Origin: Persicobacter psychrovividus
Lineage (GTDB): Bacteria; Bacteroidota; Bacteroidia; Cytophagales; Cyclobacteriaceae
NCBI RefSeq assembly: GCF_036492425.1
Contig: NZ_AP025293.1
Coordinates: 806,001 to 870,000, forward strand
Reading direction: 5' to 3'
DNA length: 64,000 nt
The notes under the pieces were generated by a model that was not told where the DNA came from, did not search any database, and saw only the letters and a program-made list of their open reading frames with translations. Positions 44,715 through 54,457 of this stretch are shown piece after piece. A program made the translations under genes and the position numbers. The first letter of the stretch is position 1. Each line of letters starts with the position of its first letter.

Positions 44715-45067
44715 AATTGTTGTCAGTTGATGTTGGTTAATGTTTGTATGTCGAAGTTAGAAAAGCAATATTTCCTTGATTTTAAGTGAAGTTCAAACTT
44801 TATATGTGAGATAGGATCCAATATGCTGTCAATGTTATGTGTATCATCAGCATGCCGTTGCACCATTAAAACAGCAGGGATTATGGGAGAGATTAGGGCG
44901 AAAAAAAGGGTGGTGACACAAATAAATACCAATGTTTATTTGTGAGTGTGGTGTAAATTTCGAGTCTGTTTTTAGTGCGTGCCAGCCACGGCAGGCCTCC
45001 TTGTTTCGGATAAAGCAGATTCATTACATTTCCCAAAAAATCTGTATCTTTAAACTTGAATGTAAAA
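44715..45067. other. Divergent intergenic region with an inverted repeat
   Basis: No supported gene in these 353 bases. It contains the inverted repeat at 44917-44944 and an imperfect -7-like TATCTTTA at 45044-45051, about 17 bp before the ATG at 45068. Confidence 0.45.
44917..44944. repeat. Perfect inverted repeat (10-bp arms, 8-base spacer)
   Basis: CACAAATAAA (44917-44926) and TTTATTTGTG (44935-44944) are perfect complements with an 8-base spacer. It lies in the promoter region between two divergent genes and could be an operator. It lacks the T tract of a terminator on either strand. Confidence 0.55.
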
Positions 45068-46672
45068 ATGGATTACCCCATGAGCAAAAGACAAGCATTA
45101 CCGATCGGTGTACAGACATTTGAGAAACTTAGAGAACCTAATCAGGATTTTCTTTATGTTGATAAAACGGAGTACGTTTTTGAAATGGCCAAAAGTTATG
45201 GTTATTACTTTTTGTCACGTCCCCGTCGTTTCGGAAAATCCATGCTTTGCTCCACCTTTGAAGCGCTTTTTGAAGGAAAGCAGGAGCTGTTTGAGGGGCT
45301 TTATATTCATGATAAATGGGATTGGTCGCAAAGTTATCCTGTGATTCGGATTGATCTGAGTGGAATCAATTATGAGAATCTTGAGTCAGTAAAAGATCAA
45401 CTTGGGAATTCATTATTAAGAACCTGCCTAAAGCATAACATTCCATTCGAAGACCTAAAACAAAATGGTTTGGGGCCCAAATTTGGTGAATTGATCGAAA
45501 AATTACACCAAAAATATGAAAGCAAAATTGTAATCCTCATCGACGAATACGACAAACCCGTGCAGGATACCCTGTCCAGTGATGATCAATTAGCGGCTAA
45601 ATCTTTAGATGTTTTGCGGGGTTTTTATTCGGCGATCAAAGCGTCGGATCAATATATTCGGTTCTGCTTCATGACAGGCATTACCAAATTCACGGGTGTT
45701 GGACTGTTCAGTGGGGCAAATAATTTTGAAGATATTACCCTTGACGGTCAATACGCATCTATTTGTGGTTTTACCCAAAATGAATTGGAAACCTGTTTTG
45801 GGAGCTATTTTGATGATGTTGATATGGAGGAGGTGAAGGCTTGGTATAATGGCTATAACTACCTTGGCGACAAGGTATACAATCCTTTTGATATCTTATT
45901 GTTCCTGAAGAAAAAAGCAGACTTTGATAACTATTGGTGGGATTCGGGACAGCCTAATTTTTTGGTTAAAATGTTCGAGAAGGGTGTGTATGAGACCTAT
46001 GAGCTTGATAACCTCGAGCTTTCAGCCCAAGAGCTGAAACAGTTTTCATTGACCAATCTGAACTTGGCTTCTTTACTTTGGCAGGCGGGCTATTTGACCA
46101 TTACTAAGGTGATTCAAGAACCTTACGGTGGGAAAAGCTATGTGCTCAGCACTCCAAACCGAGAGGTTCAAATGACATTAAACATGCTTTTTCTGGTAAG
46201 CCTGACGGCTGTGGAATCCAACCGATTGCTGAAAAGAAATGACGCCATAAGAAGTTTATACAAAAATGATTTGACCCGATTTGAAGCAAGTGTTCGGGCC
46301 ATGTTTTCAGCTATTCCATTCAACAACTACGTGCAAAGCAACATCCAAAAATATGAAGGCTACTACGCCTCAGTGATGTTTAGCTTTTTGGCCGGGCTTG
46401 GGCTTAAATGCCGTACTGAAGAATCCACCTCCAAAGGACGTATTGATATGGTCATGGAAACACCAACACACATCTATGTGGTCGAATTTAAGGTGAATGC
46501 GCCAAAGCCTAAAGGCAAAGAGCAGGGGGAAGCGATTCAGCAAATCCATCAGCAAAAATACTATGCGCCCTATTTAAATGATGGTCGAAAAATCATTTTG
46601 ATCGGAATGCATTTCAATGAGCAGGAGCGTAATTTGGATTGGTTTGAGGTGGATGATGTCGTGGAGGGGTGA
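45068..46672 (+). CDS. AAA-ATPase-like protein with C-terminal PD-(D/E)XK nuclease-like domain (DUF1703)
   Basis: A 534-residue protein of the AAA-ATPase-like/PDDEXK_9 family, abundant in Bacteroidota. It opens with the family's signature ALPIGVQTFEKLRE. The P-loop is SRPRRFGKSML, and Walker B is KIVILIDEYDKPV. The C-terminus has the nuclease-like core GRIDMV...IYVVEFKV, i.e. D-x(n)-E-x-K. Such genes occur in many variable copies per genome and are suspected to be mobile or defence-related; the true function is not known. In-frame ATGs at 45068 and 45080 are both plausible starts. A possible decayed coding stretch follows at 46697-46843. Confidence 0.85.
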   Translation: MDYPMSKRQALPIGVQTFEKLREPNQDFLYVDKTEYVFEMAKSYGYYFLSRPRRFGKSMLCSTFEALFEGKQELFEGLYIHDKWDWSQSYPVIRIDLSGINYENLESVKDQLGNSLLRTCLKHNIPFEDLKQNGLGPKFGELIEKLHQKYESKIVILIDEYDKPVQDTLSSDDQLAAKSLDVLRGFYSAIKASDQYIRFCFMTGITKFTGVGLFSGANNFEDITLDGQYASICGFTQNELETCFGSYFDDVDMEEVKAWYNGYNYLGDKVYNPFDILLFLKKKADFDNYWWDSGQPNFLVKMFEKGVYETYELDNLELSAQELKQFSLTNLNLASLLWQAGYLTITKVIQEPYGGKSYVLSTPNREVQMTLNMLFLVSLTAVESNRLLKRNDAIRSLYKNDLTRFEASVRAMFSAIPFNNYVQSNIQKYEGYYASVMFSFLAGLGLKCRTEESTSKGRIDMVMETPTHIYVVEFKVNAPKPKGKEQGEAIQQIHQQKYYAPYLNDGRKIILIGMHFNEQERNLDWFEVDDVVEG

Positions 46673-47017
46673 TGCTGTAAAGGGGGCATTCATTAAAAAA
46701 ATGACCTGTCTATTTTTCTAACGGACATAAGAGCATCAAACGCACTGGAGTGGGTTCAACCCTTCGACCATCGAAAATCGACCGAATTGATGGCCTATTT
46801 AGAGCTGTTGCACAATGATGCTTGTATTTACTACACCTAATTCACACATGTCTGTTACGAAACGGCCTTTCCTACCTCATATGCTGAAGAGTCGTTCTGT
46901 ATTAGCTTTGGGTTTTATACCGATGTGAAGTATTGAAATTTGGTGGTAAATGATCCATTGACCATTGTGCCGCAGCCCTACTTTTTAAAGGTCATTTTTA
47001 GGCGAAAACCAGCGACA
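46673..47017. other. Intergenic region, possible decayed coding remnant
   Basis: No intact gene. One forward frame stays open for about 49 codons at 46697-46843, then after a single stop for another 32 codons. Neither part has a start codon in a good place and I recognise no family. It could be the worn-out tail of a gene next to the AAA/PDDEXK element, or chance. Confidence 0.3.
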
Positions 47018-47956
47018 TTACATGTTGGCTTCGTCGATATTTTGCTTCAGCCATATCGCCAAACGGTTTGCTGCAGCATAAGCGCGCTGATAAGCAACTT
47101 TTTTGGCCGTCTTGCCATAATCCACGGGAAGCACTGCTGCACCTTCGGCAGTTCTGCTTGCAGGCAGTTGATTGTTCCAGTAGGCGTATTTCACGGCGCA
47201 ATTGAAACTTTCTGTTTGCCACTGCACAGGGTTCATATTACCTGATGGGCGTTGGCCTTCCATATCTTTTTTGATTTTCAGGGCGGTCTGAATGGCCTTT
47301 TGCTGATTTTGACTTCGGCCTAATAGCTGGTCCCAGTAGGAATGCAAACGGTAGGATGTCTTATTGGTCGCCTTGGTTTTAATGTAAAAATCATTGCCGC
47401 CTTTATCGCCACTGGCGCTTTGTGCAAACGGCCCCTGATAGTTACTTGCGGCATGCAAAGGCTGGTGAATATCCTCTACCAGGTGCGACATCCAGCAAAC
47501 GGCAATGGCTTTGTCGTTAAGGTTGCTCGAATGCACCTGTTTTTTGGCATATTCAATGCCATTATAAATGTCTTTCCCTTTTTTAGGACGGTAATGGGCA
47601 TCATGACCATGAATGAAATCCACACGGCCATTGGTGTAGTGCCAAAAACTGTTGGTGGTCCCTTGGTAGGGGAAATTTTTCATCTTGATATCATCAGGCC
47701 ACTTGGAGGCGCACATGAACATAAATTCATCTTCAGGTATGCCTGCACCATATTGGTCGAACCATTTTTTCCATTCTGCATGGTTGGGGTGATGGTTCAG
47801 AATGATGGATACTTTTTTTTGAGTGGAAGGGGATAGTTGTTGCCAGCACAGGGAGGCAATGACCATGTGCCCTTGCTTGCTCCAGGCAAAAGTGCTGCTG
47901 ATACTTCCAATGACCAACAACAGGCACAGGGTGCAAACTTTGAGTAGGTTTTTCAA
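47018..47956 (-). CDS. S1/P1-family nuclease, secreted
   Basis: A zinc-dependent single-strand nuclease/3'-nucleotidase, 312 residues. After signal cleavage the mature protein begins with Trp (FAWSKQGH), whose backbone binds zinc in this family. Further ligands are visible in WSKQGHMVIA, SFWHYTNGRVDFIHGHD and MSHLVEDIHQPLHAAS. The length is normal and all expected zinc-site blocks are present. It probably scavenges phosphate and nucleosides from external nucleic acid. It is transcribed alone, divergent from the orphan gene at 48236. Confidence 0.92.
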   Translation of the reverse strand: MKNLLKVCTLCLLLVIGSISSTFAWSKQGHMVIASLCWQQLSPSTQKKVSIILNHHPNHAEWKKWFDQYGAGIPEDEFMFMCASKWPDDIKMKNFPYQGTTNSFWHYTNGRVDFIHGHDAHYRPKKGKDIYNGIEYAKKQVHSSNLNDKAIAVCWMSHLVEDIHQPLHAASNYQGPFAQSASGDKGGNDFYIKTKATNKTSYRLHSYWDQLLGRSQNQQKAIQTALKIKKDMEGQRPSGNMNPVQWQTESFNCAVKYAYWNNQLPASRTAEGAAVLPVDYGKTAKKVAYQRAYAAANRLAIWLKQNIDEANM

Positions 47957-48235
47957 AAGACTAATTTTGTGATATTAAATAAAGTAAAAATGATGCTTAT
48001 CGGGCTTCTCGTTTTACAACACGCGCGTACAGCCTCTCAGAGGGATTTTTACGCACGGAGGGAAAAGGAAAGCCATTGAATTTAATTATTCTCTTTATCA
48101 TCAAAATTAGCACCAAATTCCATTTTTGGTCTGCTGTTTGCAATATAGTTTTAGTGCTTTGCGAAGATAGCAATCAAGGAGTTGTTTTTTTTGAGTGCTT
48201 TAGAAATTTAATAATTTAATAGGGTCGTTTTAACG

Positions 48236-48748
48236 ATGACAAGCGGGGAGAGAATAATCATGGGATGCCAGGAATACAATAGCTTGGATATGCTGGAGGG
48301 AGGAATGAATGATGCCCTCAGTTTATTGCGGGAGCAGCTGTTGCGCTCCTTTGGAGATAATGGTCAGGTGATACTGGAAACGGTTGAATTGAACATCAGG
48401 CAATTGTTGTTTGGTGCACGGGATTTTGAAGTGCATTTGATCGCTCTATATGAGCAGATGCGGAAGATGGCAATTTGCGCATTGTTTCCCATTTCAAACC
48501 CTGATACCGCCTTTACTTTTGGGAATACCATGATCCTGCTGGCGAATAATAAGCTGAAAACGATTGTTTATAGTATCGATGGTATGGAGGATATGGAGGA
48601 TATTCAGGCCAAAACAGGGCAGATCGTGGATGCACTCTTTAAAGTATTCGTTTGCGCAACCATGGATCAAGCTGATATGAAATCAGAAGAGGATTTGCAG
48701 CACGCCTCACAAATGGCACAGTATTTCATCGCTTATTTCGGCGGATAA
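48236..48748 (+). CDS. Orphan cytoplasmic protein of unknown function
   Basis: A 170-residue protein without signal peptide or membrane helix. It is acidic and Met-rich, and apparently helical at both ends (LLREQLLRSFGDNGQVILETVELNIRQLL). A beta-rich middle (NTMILLANNKLKTIVYSIDG) follows. I do not recognise a family. ATG 48236 is the first start; ATG 48260 is possible. It stands alone between the S1/P1 nuclease and the long region before ppc. A role as an adaptor or heterodimer subunit would be speculation. Confidence 0.5.
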   Translation: MTSGERIIMGCQEYNSLDMLEGGMNDALSLLREQLLRSFGDNGQVILETVELNIRQLLFGARDFEVHLIALYEQMRKMAICALFPISNPDTAFTFGNTMILLANNKLKTIVYSIDGMEDMEDIQAKTGQIVDALFKVFVCATMDQADMKSEEDLQHASQMAQYFIAYFGG

Positions 48749-49458
48749 AAGAGCTCAATGCGCTGCCGCACATAATACTGAACCTTGATCATCTTCATTT
48801 TTAATTTTTACATGCCCTTTTGCACAAAATATGCACGCGGCATGAAGGGGTTATTTTGCCTTTTGCTGAACACCTGTTCATTTTTTTAGCAATAAATTCA
48901 GAAATCATTCCTTTTTCAGGCCTTTTAAATGACTTGCCCCCTGACTTTGGCGGCAAGTATTCCGCAGGCCTTTTCCAAGCGGACACTCGCGGTTTTTGTC
49001 CTATCTTTCAGAGGATTGATAGGGTTTAAACATTAAATTATAGGGTGTGTTTGTCTGAAATCGCCATGTGATTGTTTTTTTTGAAGAAATAACAGCCGTG
49101 TTATCTTTTTGTTATTATCGCCTATATAAATGGTTTATTGTATGGGATTTTAATTATTCAAGCTATTTTTGGAGGCGTTTGGTAAGGAAAACATGATTTT
49201 AATGTGAAAATGCTTGGAATAGTGGGCATTTGTTGGCAATTATGTTGATCGATAGACTTGAGTCGTAATGCAACGATTTGATGATCTATTGTAAAATAGT
49301 TAGATGGTTTACTTGTTAATCATCAAAGCTGATTGCAGTGTGGGGTTTGTTAAACAATCATTTTCTATTACTTTTCAGCTATAATCTATATGAGGAGTGT
49401 CACCTTTATGATAATTTTTTTAATGATCTTAAGGGGGGGTATGCTTAATGGATTGTAC
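48749..49458. other. Long intergenic region upstream of ppc
   Basis: About 750 bases (48749-49502) separate the orphan gene from ppc. Small open frames on both strands near 48.8-49.0 kb lack any family resemblance. The last 450 bases are strongly A/T-rich. A -7 box lies 37 bp before the ppc start. The region is long enough for a small RNA gene, but no typical sRNA terminator was found. Confidence 0.45.
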
Positions 49459-49466
49459 TATCTTTG
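49459..49466 (+). promoter_or_regulatory. -7 promoter element (TATCTTTG) of ppc
   Basis: An exact TAnnTTTG match 37 bp before the ppc ATG, giving a short leader of about 25-30 bases. No clear -33 TTTG partner. Confidence 0.55.
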
Positions 49467-49502
49467 AAGAACTAATTTTCAACAATAACTTGTATTCAGT
49501 TT

Positions 49503-52283
49503 ATGAAGGCGGTGAGTGTGCTTGATGAAGTCAGACAAAAACTTGGAAAGTCTTATGATGACCTTTCGTTTTTATTAGAAGCCCTTAAAGAGGTTTTAAT
49601 CGAAAACGGAGAGTCCGAGATTGCCAATCAAATTCCGTGGATCAACGATGTTCCACCATTTAACGAAAAGAAATTCCAGAACCAGCACGTACAGTTGTAT
49701 TCTATCATTTTCAACTTAGTGAATATGGTAGAGGTGAACGGTGCGGTGCAAAATCGTCGTCAGATTGAGAACGAATCTCTTGCAGGCGTAAACGGCTTGT
49801 GGGCGAGTAACTTCGAAAAACTGAAAGGCGCCAATATCACTGAAGATGATATTTTGGAGCATCTTTCAGATATTTGTGTTGAGCCTGTATTAACAGCTCA
49901 CCCAACGGAGGCGAAAAGACATACTGTTCTTGAGCATCACCGTGAATTGTATCTTTTGTTGGTAAAGCGTGAGAACAATATGTTCTCCAAGTTTGAGCAA
50001 CAGGAGATCCGTAATGAAATTAAATTGGCGTTGTATCGCCTATGGAAAACAGGGGAAATTTACCGCGAAAAACCAGATGTAAAGTCTGAGTTGAGTAATA
50101 TCCTTTATTATATGACCAATGTATTCCCTGAGGTAGTGCCGATTATGGACAACCGCATGCGTCAGGCATGGGAAGCATCGGGCTTTAGTGCAAGTTCTCT
50201 GGAGGATTACCGCCGTTGGCCACAACTTAAGTTTGGTAACTGGGTAGGTGGCGACCGTGATGGTCACCCATTGGTAACTGCTGAGGTTACTGCTTATGCT
50301 TTGGAGCAATTGCGCTTGAATGCATTTGTTGTGCTTCGTCGCCGTATGGTGAAGTTGCTGAAGCACCTGAGTTTTGCCATGGATTTTGAGCAGGCAACTT
50401 GGGAAATGCGCAAGCGTATGCAGGAAATGATCCTTGAGGTTGGCCCTGCAGGAAAAGAATATTTTGAGCGTAACCAAGGCGAAGTTTTCCGTCAGTACAT
50501 GAACTTGTGTATGGCGAAATTGCCTGTTGATCTTCAGCGTGGCCACGCAGTGGCTTACCATGAGTCAAAAGGGTCTTACAAAAAAGCGTCAGAATTGTTG
50601 GCGGATTTAGAGATCCTTCAGCAAGGATTGGTAGAGTACGGGGCAAAAGGAATTGCCTACCAGGAGGTATTTGAAGTACTTCGTATGGTAGATATTTTCG
50701 GTTTCCACTTGGCTCGTGTTGATGTTCGTCAGAACTCAGAATTCCATGAAAAAGCCTTGGCTGAATTGATGGAGTCTGCAGGTTTGGATGCTGAAGCTTA
50801 TTTGTCAGCAAATGAGGAAGGTCGTTTGGCATTCTTGAACAAAGAATTGGAAAGCAACCGTCCGTTTGCAACAGGTAACGCTGAGCTTGGACCACACGCC
50901 CGTGCGGTAATCGATGCTTACACCGTAATCTCTAACCATATTACAAAATATGGCCACAAGGGTATCGGTTCATTCATCATTTCCATGACCCGTTCGGTAT
51001 CCGATCTATTGACCGTATTCGTCTTGGCTCGTGAAGCAGGATTGACGCGTAAGGTGAATGGCGAAGTGGTTTGTGAAGTGCCAGTAGCGCCACTTTTGGA
51101 AACCATCGAAGATTTGGCGGAAGGGCCAAAAATTCTTCAGGGCTTCTTGAATCACCCATTTACAAAACGTTCTTTGGCTTATCATCAAAAACTCAACGAG
51201 GCGAACCGTCCGTTGCAGATGGTGATGGTAGGTTACTCAGATTCGAACAAAGATGGTGGTATTTTGGCCAGCCAGTGGAACATCTTCCAGGCACAGCATT
51301 TGCTTGCTGAGGTAGGTGCAGAAAATGGTGTTCAGATCGAATTTTTCCATGGTAAAGGAGGTTCAATTTCTCGTGGTGCGGGACCAACGCATTACTTTGT
51401 AGATGCACTTCCTCATGGTTCTGTAGATGGACATGTCCGCCTGACAGAGCAAGGAGAAACCATTGAGTTGAAATATGCCAACAAAGTGAATGCTTCTTAT
51501 AATATGGAAGTGTTGCTGGCAAGCACAATGAGCAAAACGATCATGGATCGTTTCTCGAAAAAGCAAAAATTAGCGCACCCATTGGAGCCATTGTTGGCAC
51601 GTTTGTCTGAAGAGGCAAAGAAACCATATACGGCTTTGTTGCATGGGGAAGGATTTATTGATTATTTCCGTTCTGCAACGCCAATTGATGTGATTGAAAG
51701 CAGTAAAATTGGTTCTCGTCCTTCGCGCCGTACAGGAGCAAAAACGTTGAACGATTTGCGTGCTATTCCATGGGTATTCTCTTGGTCGCAATCACGTTAC
51801 CACATGACCTCATGGTTTGGTTTGGGAACAACAATGGAGCAATTGAAGCAAAATGAGCCTAAGGAATATGCCAAATTCAAGAAGGCGATTTCTACGGATC
51901 CATTCTTGCGCTACGTATTGACCAACGTTGATACTTCTATTGCCGCAACCGACCGCAGCATGATGGAAGCTTATGCTTCTTTGGTGCAGGATGATAAAAT
52001 CCGCAAGTCTTTCCTTGACAGATTCACGGGTGAGTATGAGAAAACAAAGTCGATTTTGGCCGACTTGTTGGATCGTAAAATTCAGGACCGTCGTAAAGGA
52101 CACTACTACTCTAACCGCCTTCGTGCATCGATCATGAACGATCTGCACCGCAAGCAAATTGTTTTGCTGAAGAAATGGCGTGGTGAGAAACTTGATGGTG
52201 CCGATGAGAAGTCTGAAAAGACCTTGGAAGAATTGTTATTGACAATTAACGCAATTGCTGGAGCCAACCGTAACACTGGTTGA
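49503..52283 (+). CDS. ppc: Phosphoenolpyruvate carboxylase
   Basis: PEP carboxylase turns PEP and bicarbonate into oxaloacetate to refill the TCA cycle. The 926-residue length is slightly above the E. coli size. The essential motifs are present: TAHPTEAKRHTVLEHHREL with catalytic His133, the WVGGDRDGHPLVT block, GYSDSNKDGGILASQWN, and FHGKGGSISRGAGPTH with the glycine-rich loop. The C-terminus ends NRNTG, close to the conserved NTG end. It has its own promoter-like -7 box and a strong terminator, so it is monocistronic. Many Bacteroidota use PEP carboxykinase for this step, so its presence adds an anaplerotic route suited to growth on sugars or uronates. Confidence 0.96.
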   Translation: MKAVSVLDEVRQKLGKSYDDLSFLLEALKEVLIENGESEIANQIPWINDVPPFNEKKFQNQHVQLYSIIFNLVNMVEVNGAVQNRRQIENESLAGVNGLWASNFEKLKGANITEDDILEHLSDICVEPVLTAHPTEAKRHTVLEHHRELYLLLVKRENNMFSKFEQQEIRNEIKLALYRLWKTGEIYREKPDVKSELSNILYYMTNVFPEVVPIMDNRMRQAWEASGFSASSLEDYRRWPQLKFGNWVGGDRDGHPLVTAEVTAYALEQLRLNAFVVLRRRMVKLLKHLSFAMDFEQATWEMRKRMQEMILEVGPAGKEYFERNQGEVFRQYMNLCMAKLPVDLQRGHAVAYHESKGSYKKASELLADLEILQQGLVEYGAKGIAYQEVFEVLRMVDIFGFHLARVDVRQNSEFHEKALAELMESAGLDAEAYLSANEEGRLAFLNKELESNRPFATGNAELGPHARAVIDAYTVISNHITKYGHKGIGSFIISMTRSVSDLLTVFVLAREAGLTRKVNGEVVCEVPVAPLLETIEDLAEGPKILQGFLNHPFTKRSLAYHQKLNEANRPLQMVMVGYSDSNKDGGILASQWNIFQAQHLLAEVGAENGVQIEFFHGKGGSISRGAGPTHYFVDALPHGSVDGHVRLTEQGETIELKYANKVNASYNMEVLLASTMSKTIMDRFSKKQKLAHPLEPLLARLSEEAKKPYTALLHGEGFIDYFRSATPIDVIESSKIGSRPSRRTGAKTLNDLRAIPWVFSWSQSRYHMTSWFGLGTTMEQLKQNEPKEYAKFKKAISTDPFLRYVLTNVDTSIAATDRSMMEAYASLVQDDKIRKSFLDRFTGEYEKTKSILADLLDRKIQDRRKGHYYSNRLRASIMNDLHRKQIVLLKKWRGEKLDGADEKSEKTLEELLLTINAIAGANRNTG

Positions 52284-52312
52284 TACACCGCAATAAGCTA
52301 AGTGCATATAAT

Positions 52313-52347
52313 AAAGGCACCCTTCGTCATGAGGGGTGCCTTTTTTT
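52313..52347 (+). terminator. Rho-independent terminator of ppc
   Basis: AAAGGCACCC (from 52313) pairs with GGGTGCCTTT, then a run of T. It lies 30 bp after the ppc stop. Confidence 0.9.
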
Positions 52348-52748
52348 ATCTTTATCATTTTCTGATCTTTTTACCTGCAAATTAATTTCGGTATGGAATT
52401 ACCCGATTTGGTATTGGCAGTGTTGCCTCAGGCGTGGGCAAGGATTAAAAAATACAGTGTGCACGATTTATACCTTGAGCCAATAGTTGATTCTCGAGCG
52501 GGGATAAGTGCAGCAACCTTTGAATACAGAACGGATCATCTGTAGACCCTAAAAAAATCAGGGTGTTTTTACAGGTCGTGGCATTTCGTCAGTGGAAAAT
52601 ATAGCCTCATCAATTATTGTTCAGCAGCATTAAATCCCCAAAGTTGGGTGGCCTTACCCGTGTTGTTGAGAGGGCCCCGCCACGTAATGGTTATTCTCGA
52701 ACCATCAGTTGCAATCATCAGCAATCATCAGCAAAAATTCAAAAACGG
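52348..52748. other. Intergenic region between convergent ppc and acyltransferase genes
   Basis: No gene found. It holds a weak hairpin (ACCCT/AGGGT at 52546-52564, flanked by CTGTA/TACAG) and a short tandem repeat of GCAATCATCA (52711-52734, about 2.3 copies). Confidence 0.45.
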
Positions 52749-53660
52749 TTAACTGGCTTGTTGTTCCGCTTCGTATTGTCGGGCATTTTCTTCTACCCGC
52801 TCCCTGGTCAGCTTCCATCGCTTGTGCGTCCAGAGCCAATATTGAGGATTGGCCAAAATATCTTTTTCAAGCATTCGGGTATGTTTTTCGGTAATCTCTC
52901 CGTAAGGTGTCGCCTGAGCATCTTCGCAGATCAGCTCTGCATCAAAAATATAGTGCCCTCTTTTGAGCTTACGAACGTGCATATAACAAACGGCATGATC
53001 ATATTCTTTGGCATATTTCTCGGTACCGAACATCACGGGCGTGTCTTGGTTCAGGAATTTTGTGAAATATGCCTGACGAGTGTGATAGGGTGGACATTGG
53101 TCGGCACCAAAACCACTGACGGTCGGTTGCCCTTTATGGGACTCAAACATCGCCTTGACCTGCTTTTTCGGGAACATTTTTAAACCGAAATGTTGCCTGC
53201 TCTTCAGGAATTTCTGATCGAGGAATTTATTCGACAGCGGAGCGTAAAGCCCATCGACTTTGTGTTTGAGCAGCAGGGGAATGGCAGTAGCGGCAATTTC
53301 CCAGTTATTATAATGGCCTGAAGCAAAAACCACACTTTTGTTCTTCTCATAAAGGGTGTTCAGTGCCTCGATGTCTCCCGCCTGAAAGCGTTGTCTTATT
53401 TGTTTTTCGGTGATGGTGAACAAATCGATGCTTTCAATGATCAGGTCGCAGAAATGGGCATAAAACTGATTGGCGATTTTGTTGACCTCCTGCTCACTTT
53501 TCTCAGGAAATGACCGGCGGATGTTGTCAAGGACAATCTTTCGGCGATAGGGAACAATATATCGGATGATTAAATAAATAAGGTCTGAAAGAAAATATTG
53601 CAACCTGTTCGGTAAAAGAGAAACAGGAATCAATATCAAATAATAAACGACTGCAAACAT
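52749..53660 (-). CDS. LpxL/HtrB-family lipid A-type acyltransferase
   Basis: A 303-residue inner-membrane acyltransferase. It has an N-terminal membrane-anchoring helix (FAVVYYLILIPVSLLP), then the family pattern RRKIVLDNIRRSFPEKSEQE, the catalytic HX4E motif in ASGHYNNWEIAA, and the C-terminal block NPQYWLWTHKRWK. Members transfer a secondary acyl chain to lipid A or similar lipids (in Bacteroidota also to ornithine- or sulfono-lipids). The specific substrate is not determined. It is convergent with ppc and followed upstream by the Spondin_N lipoprotein gene on the same strand, 98 bp away. Confidence 0.88.
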   Translation of the reverse strand: MFAVVYYLILIPVSLLPNRLQYFLSDLIYLIIRYIVPYRRKIVLDNIRRSFPEKSEQEVNKIANQFYAHFCDLIIESIDLFTITEKQIRQRFQAGDIEALNTLYEKNKSVVFASGHYNNWEIAATAIPLLLKHKVDGLYAPLSNKFLDQKFLKSRQHFGLKMFPKKQVKAMFESHKGQPTVSGFGADQCPPYHTRQAYFTKFLNQDTPVMFGTEKYAKEYDHAVCYMHVRKLKRGHYIFDAELICEDAQATPYGEITEKHTRMLEKDILANPQYWLWTHKRWKLTRERVEENARQYEAEQQAS

Positions 53661-53758
53661 AGTTTTTGAACAAAATATAGAAGTCGCTAAAATAGTGAAT
53701 TATCTATTAATCTTAATAGCTCAATACAACATACTCTCAGATAAATTGAGATGCAGGA

Positions 53759-54457
53759 TCATTTTTTTGTGAAGGTGATTTTTGCCAATACTGGCGTCTG
53801 CTCATCAGAAGCACTGAAAGGGAAACCTGACAGCGGAACAATATGCCCTTTTTCCCGCATTTCCATTTCATCGTCACCAAAGCTCTGCCCACCGTTCAGC
53901 CCCGCATCGTAGGAGTTCATATTCAATGTGAGGTTTGAGACAAAATAGCCATCTTTCAGCAACGAAATATTGCGTAAGCCGACAAACCAGTCGGGGCTTG
54001 GAGAGATGCTTCCCAAGACGGACACCAGGCTGTTGGTTTCATCTACCGTCAGGTTGAACGATACAGAAGCGTTGCCAGAATCCAGGGCGGGGGAGTAAAT
54101 CAGCTCGCCAGCATTTCCTGCATTAATTAAAGATTTGATATGTCGCTGAAGCTTCTTGGCATCGTTATTTACAATAAATTCACTGAGCCCATTCGGCGTT
54201 TCTTTTTGCATACGGTATAGCTGTACCGTCGAAGGGTGGGTCATGCCTACGAAATTACTGAACGCAGGATGGGCCGGATAGTGGTCTGGGAAGTTATCTT
54301 TGGTCCATTGGCCAGTGATGGTTACCAAGTAAGTGGCTGATACTTCGGGGGTTTCCGAAATCATGCTATTTTGGAATGTCATTTGACGGGGATTCCTGTC
54401 GCAGGCAAATAATAGGATAATTCCGATGAGGAGAAAAGGCGTGTAGTTTTTTGTCAT
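53759..54457 (-). CDS. Spondin_N-domain lipoprotein
   Basis: A 232-residue lipoprotein (lipobox LLFAC, Cys19). Residues about 40-230 match the Spondin_N fold: TYLVTITGQWTKDNFPDHYPAHPAFSNFVGMTH, then a strand-rich part with SPSPDWFVGLRNISLLKDG and a DAGLNGGQSF segment near the end. Spondin_N is best known from animal extracellular-matrix proteins but occurs in marine bacteria. It may bind a sugar or divalent ion. It lies directly 5' (in the other direction) of the ABC-type secretion operon, divergently transcribed, but no functional link is shown. Confidence 0.85.
   Translation of the reverse strand: MTKNYTPFLLIGIILLFACDRNPRQMTFQNSMISETPEVSATYLVTITGQWTKDNFPDHYPAHPAFSNFVGMTHPSTVQLYRMQKETPNGLSEFIVNNDAKKLQRHIKSLINAGNAGELIYSPALDSGNASVSFNLTVDETNSLVSVLGSISPSPDWFVGLRNISLLKDGYFVSNLTLNMNSYDAGLNGGQSFGDDEMEMREKGHIVPLSGFPFSASDEQTPVLAKITFTKK

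Noticed and set aside
48801-49029. Overlapping small open frames on both strands upstream of ppc
   Set aside because: Mutually exclusive, no family resemblance and no promoter evidence.
52711-52734. Short tandem repeat GCAATCATCA
   Set aside because: Only 2.3 copies, in a non-coding gap; not a CRISPR or a recognisable regulatory array.
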